A DNA stretch of 64,000 bases from Clostridia bacterium (GTDB lineage Bacteria > Bacillota > Clostridia > TANB77 > CAG-508), in contig CAAGKK010000016.1 in the NCBI GenBank assembly GCA_900770385.1, forward strand, positions 1-64,000. The letters run 5' to 3'. Below, piece by piece: positions 31,889 through 39,589 of this stretch; position 1 is the first letter of the stretch, and each line of letters opens with the position of its first letter. The notes beneath the pieces were generated by a model. That model saw nothing but the letters and a program-made list of their open reading frames with translations. It did no database searches and was not told the DNA's origin. Position numbers and translations under genes: made by a program.

Positions 31889-31907
31889 ATTTATACTCTA
31901 TATTCTA

Positions 31908-31936
31908 TTGAAATAGAATATAATTTATAATATAAT
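31908..31936 (+). promoter_or_regulatory. Promoter of the secreted pilin-like gene
   Basis: TTGAAA (31908-31913), 17-base spacer, TATAAT (31931-31936), 30 bases before the start codon at 31967. Confidence 0.7.
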
Positions 31937-31966
31937 TTACATATAAAATAAACAGGAGAAAAAGAA

Positions 31967-33181
31967 ATGAAATTTAAAACACAAAAAGGTTCAATCTCAT
32001 TATTAGTATTAATAACAGTATTATTTTATTCTAGTTTTTTACTTTTACTTTATGCTAAAAATTTGAATAAAACTACAACTTTGGTGGAAAAAGTAAGAAA
32101 CATGAAAACAGCATATATAAATTCAACTCTAGAAGATGCATATGAACAAATTTTAAATAAAAATACTCAGGGAAGTATAAAAGAAGTTTCTAGTAAAAAT
32201 AATACAGATACTTCAGTATTGGAGATTAATAATACAAACCAAGTAACATTGGCTGATTATAGGATTTATGGAGAAGAATATCAAGAAACTGAGAGTATAG
32301 AAGGAACAGGCACTCAATATTTAGATACAGGTTTAGTAGATACAGAAGGTTGGAATGCAGAAATAGAATTTGACCTATCTAAGTTTGGATCTTCAGTATC
32401 AAAATGGTCAGAAATTATAGGAACTAATGTACAACTAAATGGAACATATTATAGATCATATTTTGCAATAAATAATAGTCATAGTTTTGTTCTAGATGTA
32501 TACAGTGATTATAATAACTCAACACATTTAGCAGAGTTAAATAAAAAATATAATGTAAAAGCTTCAACATTTTCTGGTAATGGCTATTTAATAGTAAATG
32601 ATACAACATATAAAACAACAAGTGTAACTTTTTCAGCACATGATGGAGCAGAAGAGATTAGCATATTCAAGAAAAATGTTAATGGTAAAAACTCAATAGC
32701 CTCAGGTAAGATTTATTATTGCAAATTTTATGATGCTTCTAAAAACTTAATAAGGGATTTTGTTCCTTGTTATAATAAATCAAGAGGGACAGTTGGAATG
32801 TATGATTTAGTAAATAATAAATTCCATCCAGGAAGTGGAACAGGGGCTTTTAAAAAAGGTAATGATATAACAGAAAACAGATTATCTAATATAAATGTTG
32901 GAGATTTAATTACAGATGAAGCAGATGCAAATAGTGGAAAATATAAAATAGAAATTAAAGTCACAAACAAAAGTGGAGAAACATATAGTAAATATATATA
33001 TTTGAATAAACCTTTACTATCTGGAGAATATATAGATTATGCTACCAAGAAGGTAGTAAGGAATGATAATACAGCAGAAGATATTGAATTACCCGAAATT
33101 ACAACATATAATGAATATACAAAAATAGAAGTAATAACAAAAACAAAAACACCAGAATTAAAGATAACATACAAAAAATAA
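31967..33181 (+). CDS. Secreted protein with prepilin-like N-terminus and LamG-like domain
   Basis: This 404-residue protein opens MKFKTQKGSISLLVLITVLF, a positively charged leader then a long helix that resembles a class III prepilin or PilX-type start (cleavage after QKG would be expected). A helical stretch (45-80) follows. A beta-rich concanavalin/LamG-like region (about 105-290) ends in YYCKFYDASKN, RDFVPCYNKS and GMYDLVNNKFH, a motif run common in Firmicute surface proteins. A final beta domain with KTKTPELKITYKK ends the protein. CAGGAGAAAAAG is the ribosome binding site. No pilus assembly gene is nearby. It is likely a surface or minor pilin-like protein. Confidence 0.6.
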   Translation: MKFKTQKGSISLLVLITVLFYSSFLLLLYAKNLNKTTTLVEKVRNMKTAYINSTLEDAYEQILNKNTQGSIKEVSSKNNTDTSVLEINNTNQVTLADYRIYGEEYQETESIEGTGTQYLDTGLVDTEGWNAEIEFDLSKFGSSVSKWSEIIGTNVQLNGTYYRSYFAINNSHSFVLDVYSDYNNSTHLAELNKKYNVKASTFSGNGYLIVNDTTYKTTSVTFSAHDGAEEISIFKKNVNGKNSIASGKIYYCKFYDASKNLIRDFVPCYNKSRGTVGMYDLVNNKFHPGSGTGAFKKGNDITENRLSNINVGDLITDEADANSGKYKIEIKVTNKSGETYSKYIYLNKPLLSGEYIDYATKKVVRNDNTAEDIELPEITTYNEYTKIEVITKTKTPELKITYKK

Positions 33182-33187
33182 ATAAAG

Positions 33188-33232
33188 TTGGATTTATGGT
33201 ATTTATTAAATTATGCCATACATCCAATTTTT
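33188..33232 (+). terminator. Rho-independent terminator
   Basis: TTGGATTTATGG (33188-33199) pairs with CCATACATCCAA (33216-33227) with one mismatch, followed by TTTTT. It partly overlaps the region just before the trmL ribosome binding site. Confidence 0.8.
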
Positions 33233-33246
33233 ATATGGAGGAAGTA

Positions 33247-33759
33247 ATGAAAATAAATATAGTAATGGTAGAACCAGAAATACCACAAAATACAGGTAAT
33301 ATTGCAAGAACATGTGCAGCAATAGGAGCAAAACTTCATCTTGTAAAACCATTAGGTTTTAGTATAGATGATAAGCATTTAAAAAGAGCAGGCTTAGACT
33401 ATTGGGATAAGCTAGATATAGAAATACATGAAAATTTAAATGATTTCTTGAATAAATATGCTAATAGAGAAGATGGAAAAATTAAATCTAATGTATTTTT
33501 AGCAAGTACAAAATCACAAAAAACATATGCAGATATTGATTATAATGAATTTGAAGAAATATTTTTATTATTTGGTAAAGAAACAAAAGGATTACCAGAA
33601 AATTTAATAGAAAACAACATGAAACAAGCAATTAGAATACCAATGAAAGAAGGCTTGCGTTCTTTAAATTTATCAAATTCAGTAGCAATAATAGCATATG
33701 AAGTATTGAGACAAGTAGGATTTGATAAATTGAAACAAACAAGTACATATTTTAGTTAA
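33247..33759 (+). CDS. trmL: tRNA (cytidine/uridine(34)-2'-O)-methyltransferase
   Basis: This 170-residue SPOUT-fold enzyme methylates the ribose of the wobble base of certain leucine tRNAs. Motifs: NIVMVEPEIPQNTGNIARTC at the start, KRAGLDYWDKL in the middle, LFGKETKGLPE, and IPMKEGLRSLNLSNSVAI at the C-terminal knot. The start at 33247 is set by GGAGGAAG (33238-33245). A longer in-frame ORF from 33196 crosses the terminator and is rejected. Confidence 0.92.
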   Translation: MKINIVMVEPEIPQNTGNIARTCAAIGAKLHLVKPLGFSIDDKHLKRAGLDYWDKLDIEIHENLNDFLNKYANREDGKIKSNVFLASTKSQKTYADIDYNEFEEIFLLFGKETKGLPENLIENNMKQAIRIPMKEGLRSLNLSNSVAIIAYEVLRQVGFDKLKQTSTYFS

Positions 33760-33786
33760 AAATATAAATATTAATAGGAGAGAAGT

Positions 33787-34344
33787 ATGCCAGAATTATT
33801 AGATACATTTGATGAAAATGGAAATAAAACAGGAACAATTATTAAAGGCGAAAAAACAACAGACTATGTTAAATGCTGTTCATGTTTTGTTGTTAATAGC
33901 AAAAATCAAGTTTTAATTGAGAAAAGAGGAAAAACAGTCTTAGATGCAGGAAAATTAGACTTATGTTCAGGTCATATTAGATCAAATGAAACATCAACCC
34001 AAGGAATGATAAGAGAATTAATAGAAGAACTTGGAATTACTCAAGAAGAAGCAATGAAACTTAAAAAAATTGGCAATCTAAAGGTAGATTTTAATAAAGT
34101 TGGTGGCAATTTTAAATGTATTACAGATATGTTTATGTTAAAAAGAACAAATGACACTTTAAAATTACAAGATGAAGAAGTTAAAGGTATAGAATATTAT
34201 GATTTAGAAGAAGCTTTAGAGTTAATAAGAACAGGTAAAACAAGATTACCATATGATGAAACATATGAAAATATTTTTAGAAAATTAAAGCAAGAATTAG
34301 GAATAATTCCTAAAGAAGAAAATAAAAATATTATGGAAAAATAA
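33787..34344 (+). CDS. Nudix hydrolase, IDI-like
   Basis: This 185-residue protein has the Nudix box GHIRSNETSTQGMIRELIEE with LGI completing it (about residues 58-80), matching GX5EX7REUXEEXGU. The opening PELLDTFDENGNKTG resembles the isopentenyl-diphosphate-isomerase-like Nudix group, which often hydrolyses nucleoside diphosphate derivatives of unknown identity. GGAGAGAAG precedes the start, 27 bases after trmL. The substrate is not determined. Confidence 0.85.
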   Translation: MPELLDTFDENGNKTGTIIKGEKTTDYVKCCSCFVVNSKNQVLIEKRGKTVLDAGKLDLCSGHIRSNETSTQGMIRELIEELGITQEEAMKLKKIGNLKVDFNKVGGNFKCITDMFMLKRTNDTLKLQDEEVKGIEYYDLEEALELIRTGKTRLPYDETYENIFRKLKQELGIIPKEENKNIMEK

Positions 34345-34373
34345 GTTAAAATGCCAATAAAGGTATACATAAT

Positions 34374-34402
34374 TTGACAAAAGTAATAATAAGTAGTATA
34401 AT
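34374..34402 (+). promoter_or_regulatory. Consensus sigma-A promoter of the M23 peptidase gene
   Basis: TTGACA (34374-34379), 17-base spacer, TATAAT (34397-34402): a perfect consensus. A small GGCGC/GTGCC hairpin (34412-34429) lies between the start site and the ribosome binding site. Confidence 0.85.
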
Positions 34403-34449
34403 ATTATTTATGGCGCGTTTAAAAGTGCCCAAAAGGAGAGTGTTTATTT

Positions 34450-35433
34450 ATTTTAAACGACAATATAAAATACTACACAAAAGAAATATTTAAACTATTT
34501 AGAATTACTTTTATAGGGTTATTAATTATACTAGGTATTATTTTAATAAAATATAAACCTATGTACAAAGTTAAATTAGGTAATAAAAATATTGGATATA
34601 TAAGTGAAAAGCAAGAAGTAGATTCTTATATAAATTCTATAATTGAATCAGAAAAAAATGTAGCATTTGTAGATTTTAAAGAAGACAATATTAATTATGA
34701 ATTACAATTAGTTAATAGAAATGAATATCAAGAAAGTACAAATTTAAAAGATCAAGTAAAAGATAATATTGAAATTCAATATACAACATATGCCATTACA
34801 AATAACGGAAAAAACATAACATATGCGTCAACAATGGAAGATGCAGAAATGGTTATAGATAGTTTAAAAGAACAAAAAAAGCAAACAGACGAATTAGGAA
34901 TATTACAAGTTTATTCTAGCAATTATGAAGAAATAAAACCAGAAGACATAGATGATATTACAAAAAAAGTTGAAAACGAAATAGAAGAAAACAAAAATAG
35001 TATAAAAGTGGCAAAAGTAAATAATACTGTAAAAAAAATAAATACAAGTATTTTTACAGTAAAACCTATAAGTGGTACAATAACATCTAGATATGGATAT
35101 AGAAGTTCACCTGGGGGAATAGGCAGCACAAACCATAAAGGACTAGATATATCTGCAAAACATGGAAGCACAATTAAGGCAGCAGCAACAGGAACAGTAA
35201 AATTTGCGGGATATAAAGGAAGTTTAGGTAACCTAGTTATTATAGAAAGTGGAAATGGAATAGAAACATATTACGGACACTGTAGTGCTTTATATGTTTC
35301 CAAAGGACAAAAGGTATCAGCAGGAGATAAAATTGCAGCAGTTGGTAAAACAGGAGCTGCAACAGGACCACATCTACATTTAGAAATACATGTTAATGGG
35401 AAAGTTGTTAATCCACAAAAATATATATATTAA
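34450..35433 (+). CDS. Membrane-anchored M23 metallopeptidase, probable ATT start
   Basis: The first ATG (34561) lacks a ribosome binding site and lies behind an open frame that encodes LNDNIKYYTKEIFKLF and a hydrophobic helix (ITFIGLLIILGIILI). Upstream, AAAAGGAGAG (34431-34440) is well placed for an ATT at 34450, so the gene probably starts there and encodes about 327 residues with an N-terminal anchor. The M23/LytM endopeptidase domain is at the C-terminus: SRYGYRSSPGGIG, the zinc ligands H and D in NHKGLDISAKHG, and the HLHLEIH motif. It cuts peptidoglycan cross-links. It could be a SpoIIQ-like or general hydrolase. Confidence 0.75.
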   Translation: MLNDNIKYYTKEIFKLFRITFIGLLIILGIILIKYKPMYKVKLGNKNIGYISEKQEVDSYINSIIESEKNVAFVDFKEDNINYELQLVNRNEYQESTNLKDQVKDNIEIQYTTYAITNNGKNITYASTMEDAEMVIDSLKEQKKQTDELGILQVYSSNYEEIKPEDIDDITKKVENEIEENKNSIKVAKVNNTVKKINTSIFTVKPISGTITSRYGYRSSPGGIGSTNHKGLDISAKHGSTIKAAATGTVKFAGYKGSLGNLVIIESGNGIETYYGHCSALYVSKGQKVSAGDKIAAVGKTGAATGPHLHLEIHVNGKVVNPQKYIY

Positions 35434-35440
35434 AAACAAA

Positions 35441-35479
35441 AAAACACAAATTGAGTATTAATACAATTTGTGTTTTTTT
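35441..35479 (+). terminator. Terminator of the M23 gene
   Basis: AAAACACAAATTG (35441-35453) pairs with CAATTTGTGTTTT (35464-35476), ending in a T run. Confidence 0.9.
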
Positions 35480-35514
35480 ATAATTTATTGCTACGAAAAA
35501 ATTCTTTATAAATA

Positions 35515-35548
35515 TTCAGCCTACATTTTGAGCACTTTCTTTCCAAAT
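35515..35548 (+). repeat. Truncated copy of the MITE-like element
   Basis: It matches only the first ~34 bases of the element (TTCAGCCTACATTTTGAG through TTTCCAAAT) and then changes abruptly into unrelated AT-rich sequence. Confidence 0.7.
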
Positions 35549-35559
35549 AATTTCATTGT

Positions 35560-35656
35560 AATTAGTATTTGGAATTTCGTATTTGGCGGTATATAGAAAA
35601 TTCTTCGAAGTATTTTAACTATACTCAAAATACCAAACACAAAACACCAAATACAT
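35560..35656. repeat. Imperfect inverted repeat of the TATTTGG/CCAAATA type
   Basis: GTATTTGGAATTTCGTATTTG on the left is largely complementary to CCAAACACAAAACACCAAATA on the right. A related arrangement lies at 53046-53153. It is a separate, less conserved repeat type. Confidence 0.5.
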
Positions 35657-35707
35657 TTAAATTATTAATTATTAATTATTCATCATTCACTATTAATTAA
35701 ATCATAT

Positions 35708-35735
35708 GTATGGGCGGACGCATCTGTCCGCCCGT
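35708..35735. repeat. GC-rich hairpin repeat
   Basis: GGGCGGAC and GTCCGCCC arms around GCATCT. Confidence 0.75.
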
Positions 35736-35765
35736 TGCCCAATTTGTAACAAAATAAAAAAAGTC

Positions 35766-35794
35766 TTGAAATTGGTAATTGCATAATATATAAT
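35766..35794 (+). promoter_or_regulatory. Promoter of adhE
   Basis: TTGAAA (35766-35771), 17-base spacer, TATAAT (35789-35794), 33 bases before the ATG. Confidence 0.75.
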
Positions 35795-35826
35795 AATTTG
35801 GAAATAATATTAAGAGGAGGAATATT

Positions 35827-38436
35827 ATGGCAAAAGATATAAGCGAAGAAGAGAAGCTTGAAATAAAGAATATGATAGATAGCCTAGTAGAAAGAGCTAA
35901 AAAGGCATCAGAAGAATATTTAAAGTTAGATCAAAAAACAGTAGATAATATTATAAAAGAAATGTCTATGGCAGGTTTGGAAAACCATATGAAATTAGCT
36001 AAGATGGCAGTAGAAGAAACAGGTAGAGGTATTTATGAAGATAAAATTACTAAAAACATGTTTGCAACTGAATACATTTATCATAATATAAAATACGGTA
36101 AAACAGTTGGAGTTATTTCAGAAAATGAAGAAGAAGGATACGAAGAAATAGCAGAACCAATTGGAATAATTGCAGGTGTTACACCTGTTACAAATCCTAC
36201 TTCTACTACAATGTTTAAATCTATTATTGCTGCTAAAACTAGAAATGTTATTATTTTTGGTTTTCACCCATCTGCACAAAAATGTAGCGTTGAAGCAGCA
36301 ACTATAGTAAGAGATGCTGCAATAAAAGCAGGAGCACCAAAAGATTGTATACTATGGATAGATAAACCTTCTGTAGAGGCTACTAACCAATTAATGCATC
36401 ATCCAGATGTTAATTTAATATTAGCTACAGGCGGTACTGGTATGGTTAAGGCAGCTTATTCTTGTGGAAAACCAGCACTAGGTGTTGGACCTGGAAATGT
36501 GCCTTGCTATATTGAAAAAAGTGCAAAACTAAAAACATCTGTAAACGATTTAGTTATGTCTAAATCATTCGATAATGGTATGATTTGTGCATCAGAGCAA
36601 GCTGTTATAGTAGATGAAGATATTGCATGGGATTTTGAAGCATTAATGAAAGAAGCAGGATGTTATTTTGTATCAGAAGAAGAAAAAGAAAGATTACAAA
36701 AAGCTATGTTTGATCCAGAAAAAGGTAATACTCTAATAGGTTCAATAGCAGGCCAAAGCCCATATAATATAGCTAAAATGGCAGATATTGAAGTACCAAA
36801 AGATGCAAAAGTATTAGTAGTATACGAAACAGGTGTTGGAGAAGAACATCCTTTTTCTAGAGAAAAATTAAGTCCAGTATTGGCATATTATAAAGTTAAA
36901 AACAGTGATGAAGGAATTGAATTAGCAGAAAAATTATTGGAATTTGGTGGATTAGGACATTCAGCAGCAATTCATTCTGAAAATAATGATATAATTGAAA
37001 AATTTTCTGAAAGAGTAAAAGTTGGAAGAATAATTGTAAATTCACCATCAACACATGGAGCAATAGGAGACATATATAACACAAATATGCCATCTTTAAC
37101 ATTAGGTTGTGGATCATTTGGTGGAAATTCAACAACATCAAATGTATCTTCAGTAAATTTAATAAATATTAAAAGAGTAGCCAAAAGGAGGGTAAATATG
37201 CAGTGGTTTAAAGTTCCAGAAAAAATATATTTTGAAGCAGGTTCAATTGCTTATTTAGAAAAAATGCCAAACATTACAAAAGCATTTATAGTAACAGATG
37301 AATCAATGGTTAAATTAGGATATGTAGATAAAATTTTATATCATTTAAGAAAAAGAAATGAATATGTACATTCTGAAATATTTTCAGATGTAGAATCAGA
37401 TCCATCTTTTGCAACAATTAAAAGAGGAGTTGCTGCAATGAATAACTTTAAACCAGATGTTATTATTGCATTAGGTGGAGGAAGTGCAATAGATGCAGCC
37501 AAAGGAATGTGGCTATTTTACGAGTATCCAGAAGCAGATGTTGAAGGTATGAAATTAAAATTTATGGATATTAGAAAAAGAACATATAAGTTTCCTAAAT
37601 TAGGAATAAAAGCAAAGATGGTTGCAATACCAACAACATCAGGAACAGGTTCAGAAGTAACTTCTTTTGCAGTTATATCTGATAAAGAAAAAAATATGAA
37701 GTATCCATTAGCAGATTATGAGTTAACACCAGATGTAGCAATTATAGATCCAGATTTAGTAATGTCTCTTCCAAAAACAATTACAGCAGATACAGGCATG
37801 GATGTTTTAACACATGCAATTGAAGCTTATGTTTCTAATATGGCATCAGACTATACAGATGGATTATCAGAAAAAGCAGCAGAGCTAGTGTTTAATTATT
37901 TAAAAGAAGCATATGAACATGGAGATAATAAAACTGCAAGAGAAAAAATGCATAATGCAAGTTGTATAGCAGGTATGTCATTTACAAATGCTTTTTTAGG
38001 ATTAAATCACTCTATAGCACATAAATTAGGAGGAGAATTTCATATAGCTCATGGTAGAGCAAATGCAATATTGCTTCCATATGTTATAAAATATAACAGC
38101 CAAAAGCCTACTAAATTTGTGTCATTCCCTAAATATGAATACTTTATTGCAGATGAAAAATATGCAAACTTAGCAAGAAAATTGGGCTTAAACGCATCTA
38201 CTACAGAAGAAGGAGTAAATTCTTTAATAAAAGCAATACAAAAATTAAATGAAGAATTAAATGAACCAAAATCTATTAAAGAAGCGGGAATAGATGAAAA
38301 AGAATTTTTAGCAAAGGTTGATGAACTAGCAGATAAAGCATTTTCAGATCAATGTACAACTGCTAACCCAAGAGTACCATTAGTACCAGAAATAAAACAA
38401 ATCTTATTAGATGCATATTATGGAACAGAAATATAA
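35827..38436 (+). CDS. adhE: Bifunctional acetaldehyde/alcohol dehydrogenase
   Basis: This 869-residue fermentative enzyme reduces acetyl-CoA to acetaldehyde and then ethanol, regenerating NAD+. The N-terminal CoA-acylating aldehyde dehydrogenase half has the catalytic cysteine near residue 254 in GMICASEQAV and GVGPGNVPCYIE. The C-terminal iron-dependent alcohol dehydrogenase half has GGGSAIDAAKGMW, PTTSGTGSEVTSFAV and the metal-binding LNHSIAHKLGGEFHIAHGRAN. TAAGAGGAGG is the ribosome binding site. It is full length and monocistronic, between its own promoter and terminator. Confidence 0.95.
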   Translation: MAKDISEEEKLEIKNMIDSLVERAKKASEEYLKLDQKTVDNIIKEMSMAGLENHMKLAKMAVEETGRGIYEDKITKNMFATEYIYHNIKYGKTVGVISENEEEGYEEIAEPIGIIAGVTPVTNPTSTTMFKSIIAAKTRNVIIFGFHPSAQKCSVEAATIVRDAAIKAGAPKDCILWIDKPSVEATNQLMHHPDVNLILATGGTGMVKAAYSCGKPALGVGPGNVPCYIEKSAKLKTSVNDLVMSKSFDNGMICASEQAVIVDEDIAWDFEALMKEAGCYFVSEEEKERLQKAMFDPEKGNTLIGSIAGQSPYNIAKMADIEVPKDAKVLVVYETGVGEEHPFSREKLSPVLAYYKVKNSDEGIELAEKLLEFGGLGHSAAIHSENNDIIEKFSERVKVGRIIVNSPSTHGAIGDIYNTNMPSLTLGCGSFGGNSTTSNVSSVNLINIKRVAKRRVNMQWFKVPEKIYFEAGSIAYLEKMPNITKAFIVTDESMVKLGYVDKILYHLRKRNEYVHSEIFSDVESDPSFATIKRGVAAMNNFKPDVIIALGGGSAIDAAKGMWLFYEYPEADVEGMKLKFMDIRKRTYKFPKLGIKAKMVAIPTTSGTGSEVTSFAVISDKEKNMKYPLADYELTPDVAIIDPDLVMSLPKTITADTGMDVLTHAIEAYVSNMASDYTDGLSEKAAELVFNYLKEAYEHGDNKTAREKMHNASCIAGMSFTNAFLGLNHSIAHKLGGEFHIAHGRANAILLPYVIKYNSQKPTKFVSFPKYEYFIADEKYANLARKLGLNASTTEEGVNSLIKAIQKLNEELNEPKSIKEAGIDEKEFLAKVDELADKAFSDQCTTANPRVPLVPEIKQILLDAYYGTEI

Positions 38437-38490
38437 AAAAATGTAAATAATACACATACTTCGACATTTTTCTTATTGCCGAAGTTGTAT

Positions 38491-38530
38491 AATACTTCTA
38501 TTGGCTTTAAAAAGTCAATAGAAGTATTAT
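38491..38530 (+). terminator. Hairpin after adhE
   Basis: AATACTTCTATTG (38491-38503) pairs with CAATAGAAGTATT (38516-38528). The T tract is short. A second weaker inverted pair, ACTTCG/CGAAGT, lies just upstream. Confidence 0.7.
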
Positions 38531-38563
38531 TATGCGGGGACGCAAAAATCTAAGGAGCAAATT

Positions 38564-39043
38564 ATGCAAGAGAAAAGTTTTAGAGAACTACGGAAGGTAG
38601 TAGAAACACTCAGCAAATTCACAGAAAGAGATTGGGAGGTGTTGTATAAGCATCTGAATATAGATGTAACACCACAACAACAGACTGTTAGTAGAAGTGA
38701 GCGATTTTATAACTTAATGAAGGAGTTGGGAATACCAGCTAACCTTAAAGGCTATAATTATCTCATTGAAGCAATTTCTATACTGCTGACAGACAAAGAA
38801 ATGTATGATGGAGCCATAACTAAGGAATTATATCCTGCAATCGCAAAGAAGTATAAAACAACTTCTAGCAGGGTAGAACGGGCAATCAGACATGCAATAG
38901 AAGTAGCAACAGACCGAGCGAGTGTTGAAATAATGTATAAAATATTTGGCATGACAGCTTCGGCGGACTCCGGAAGGCTTACAAATTCGGAGTTTATCTA
39001 TGGAGCAGCAAATTATATAGAATTGCTGGAATCCAGAGAATAG
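38564..39043 (+). CDS. Stand-alone Spo0A C-terminal DNA-binding domain protein
   Basis: This 159-residue protein contains a complete Spo0A_C effector domain: LGIPANLKGYNYLIEAI (55-71), ITKELYPAIAKKYKTT (85-100), the recognition helix SSRVERAIRHAIEVA (101-115), and the late LTNSEF (139-144). The usual N-terminal receiver domain with its phosphorylated aspartate is absent; only about 45 residues of unrelated helical sequence (MQEKSFRELRKVVETLSKFT) precede it. AAGGAG sets the start, and the gene has its own terminator. Base composition is visibly more GC-rich than its neighbours. It may bind 0A-box-like sites without phosphorylation control, or compete with Spo0A. The fold is sure; the role is inferred. 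Confidence 0.88.
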   Translation: MQEKSFRELRKVVETLSKFTERDWEVLYKHLNIDVTPQQQTVSRSERFYNLMKELGIPANLKGYNYLIEAISILLTDKEMYDGAITKELYPAIAKKYKTTSSRVERAIRHAIEVATDRASVEIMYKIFGMTASADSGRLTNSEFIYGAANYIELLESRE

Positions 39044-39049
39044 TCCCTA

Positions 39050-39088
39050 AAGATGCTAAAGTTAATTCTTTAGCATCTTGTTTTTTTT
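39050..39088 (+). terminator. Terminator of the Spo0A_C gene
   Basis: AAGATGCTAAAG (39050-39061) pairs with CTTTAGCATCTT (39068-39079), then a long T run. Confidence 0.92.
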
Positions 39089-39158
39089 ATTTTTTTGTTA
39101 TATAATAGCCTCCGTAAGTATAATAGACAATTATTATATGGAAAGGAAAAGTGATAAA

Positions 39159-39443
39159 ATGGAAGTTAGTAAAGAAGAAATTTTGCACATAGCAAATTTA
39201 GCAAGATTAAATTTAACAGACGAAGAAATTCCAGAATACATAAAAAATCTTCAAGATATTTTAAACTTTGCTAATATAGTAAATGAAGCTCCAATAGATG
39301 GATTAGATACAGCAATTAGTGCGATTGATAATTATAATGTATTTAGAAAAGATGAAGTAAAAGTATTTGAAGATAATGATGCATTATTACAAAATGCACC
39401 AGAAAAAGAAGATAATATGTTTAAAATACCAAAAGTAATTTAA
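39159..39443 (+). CDS. gatC: Asp-tRNA(Asn)/Glu-tRNA(Gln) amidotransferase subunit C
   Basis: This 94-residue GatC subunit bridges GatA and GatB in the transamidation of mischarged Glu-tRNA(Gln). It has the typical LHIANLARLNLTDEE at the N-terminus and the flexible DxFRKDEV segment. The start is ATG 39159 with a GAAAGGAAAAGTG region upstream; an earlier in-frame ATG (39078) lies in the preceding terminator. It heads the gatCAB series, but a 146-base gap with two GC hairpins separates it from gatA. Confidence 0.92.
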   Translation: MEVSKEEILHIANLARLNLTDEEIPEYIKNLQDILNFANIVNEAPIDGLDTAISAIDNYNVFRKDEVKVFEDNDALLQNAPEKEDNMFKIPKVI

Positions 39444-39460
39444 AAATGAATAATATATGT

Positions 39461-39496
39461 GTAGGGGCGGAAACCTCGTGTCCGCCCGTAGCAACA
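39461..39496. repeat. GC-rich hairpin repeat between gatC and gatA
   Basis: GGGGCGGA and TCCGCCC arms with an AACCTCGTG loop, flanked by GTAG and GTAGCAAC. Confidence 0.75.
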
Positions 39497-39541
39497 AAGT
39501 GAATAATTAATAATGAAAAATTTAAAATTAATAATATATAT

Positions 39542-39568
39542 GTAGGGGCGGACGCCTCTGTCCGCCCG
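39542..39568. repeat. GC-rich hairpin repeat just before gatA
   Basis: GGGCGGAC/GTCCGCCC around GCCTCT, ending about 10 bases before the gatA ribosome binding site AAGGAGG. If transcribed, it would fold in the gatA leader. Confidence 0.75.
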
Positions 39569-39589
39569 AAACTAGAAGGAGGAAAGTTA

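Larger units (their letters stand above)
35434..35826. other. Intergenic stretch with terminator, repeat fragments and the adhE promoter
   Basis: It holds the M23 terminator (35441-35479), a fragment of the inverted-repeat element (35515-35548), an inverted repeat of the TATTTGG type (about 35560-35656), an AT-rich linker, a GC hairpin (35708-35735) and the adhE promoter (35766-35794). Confidence 0.7.
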
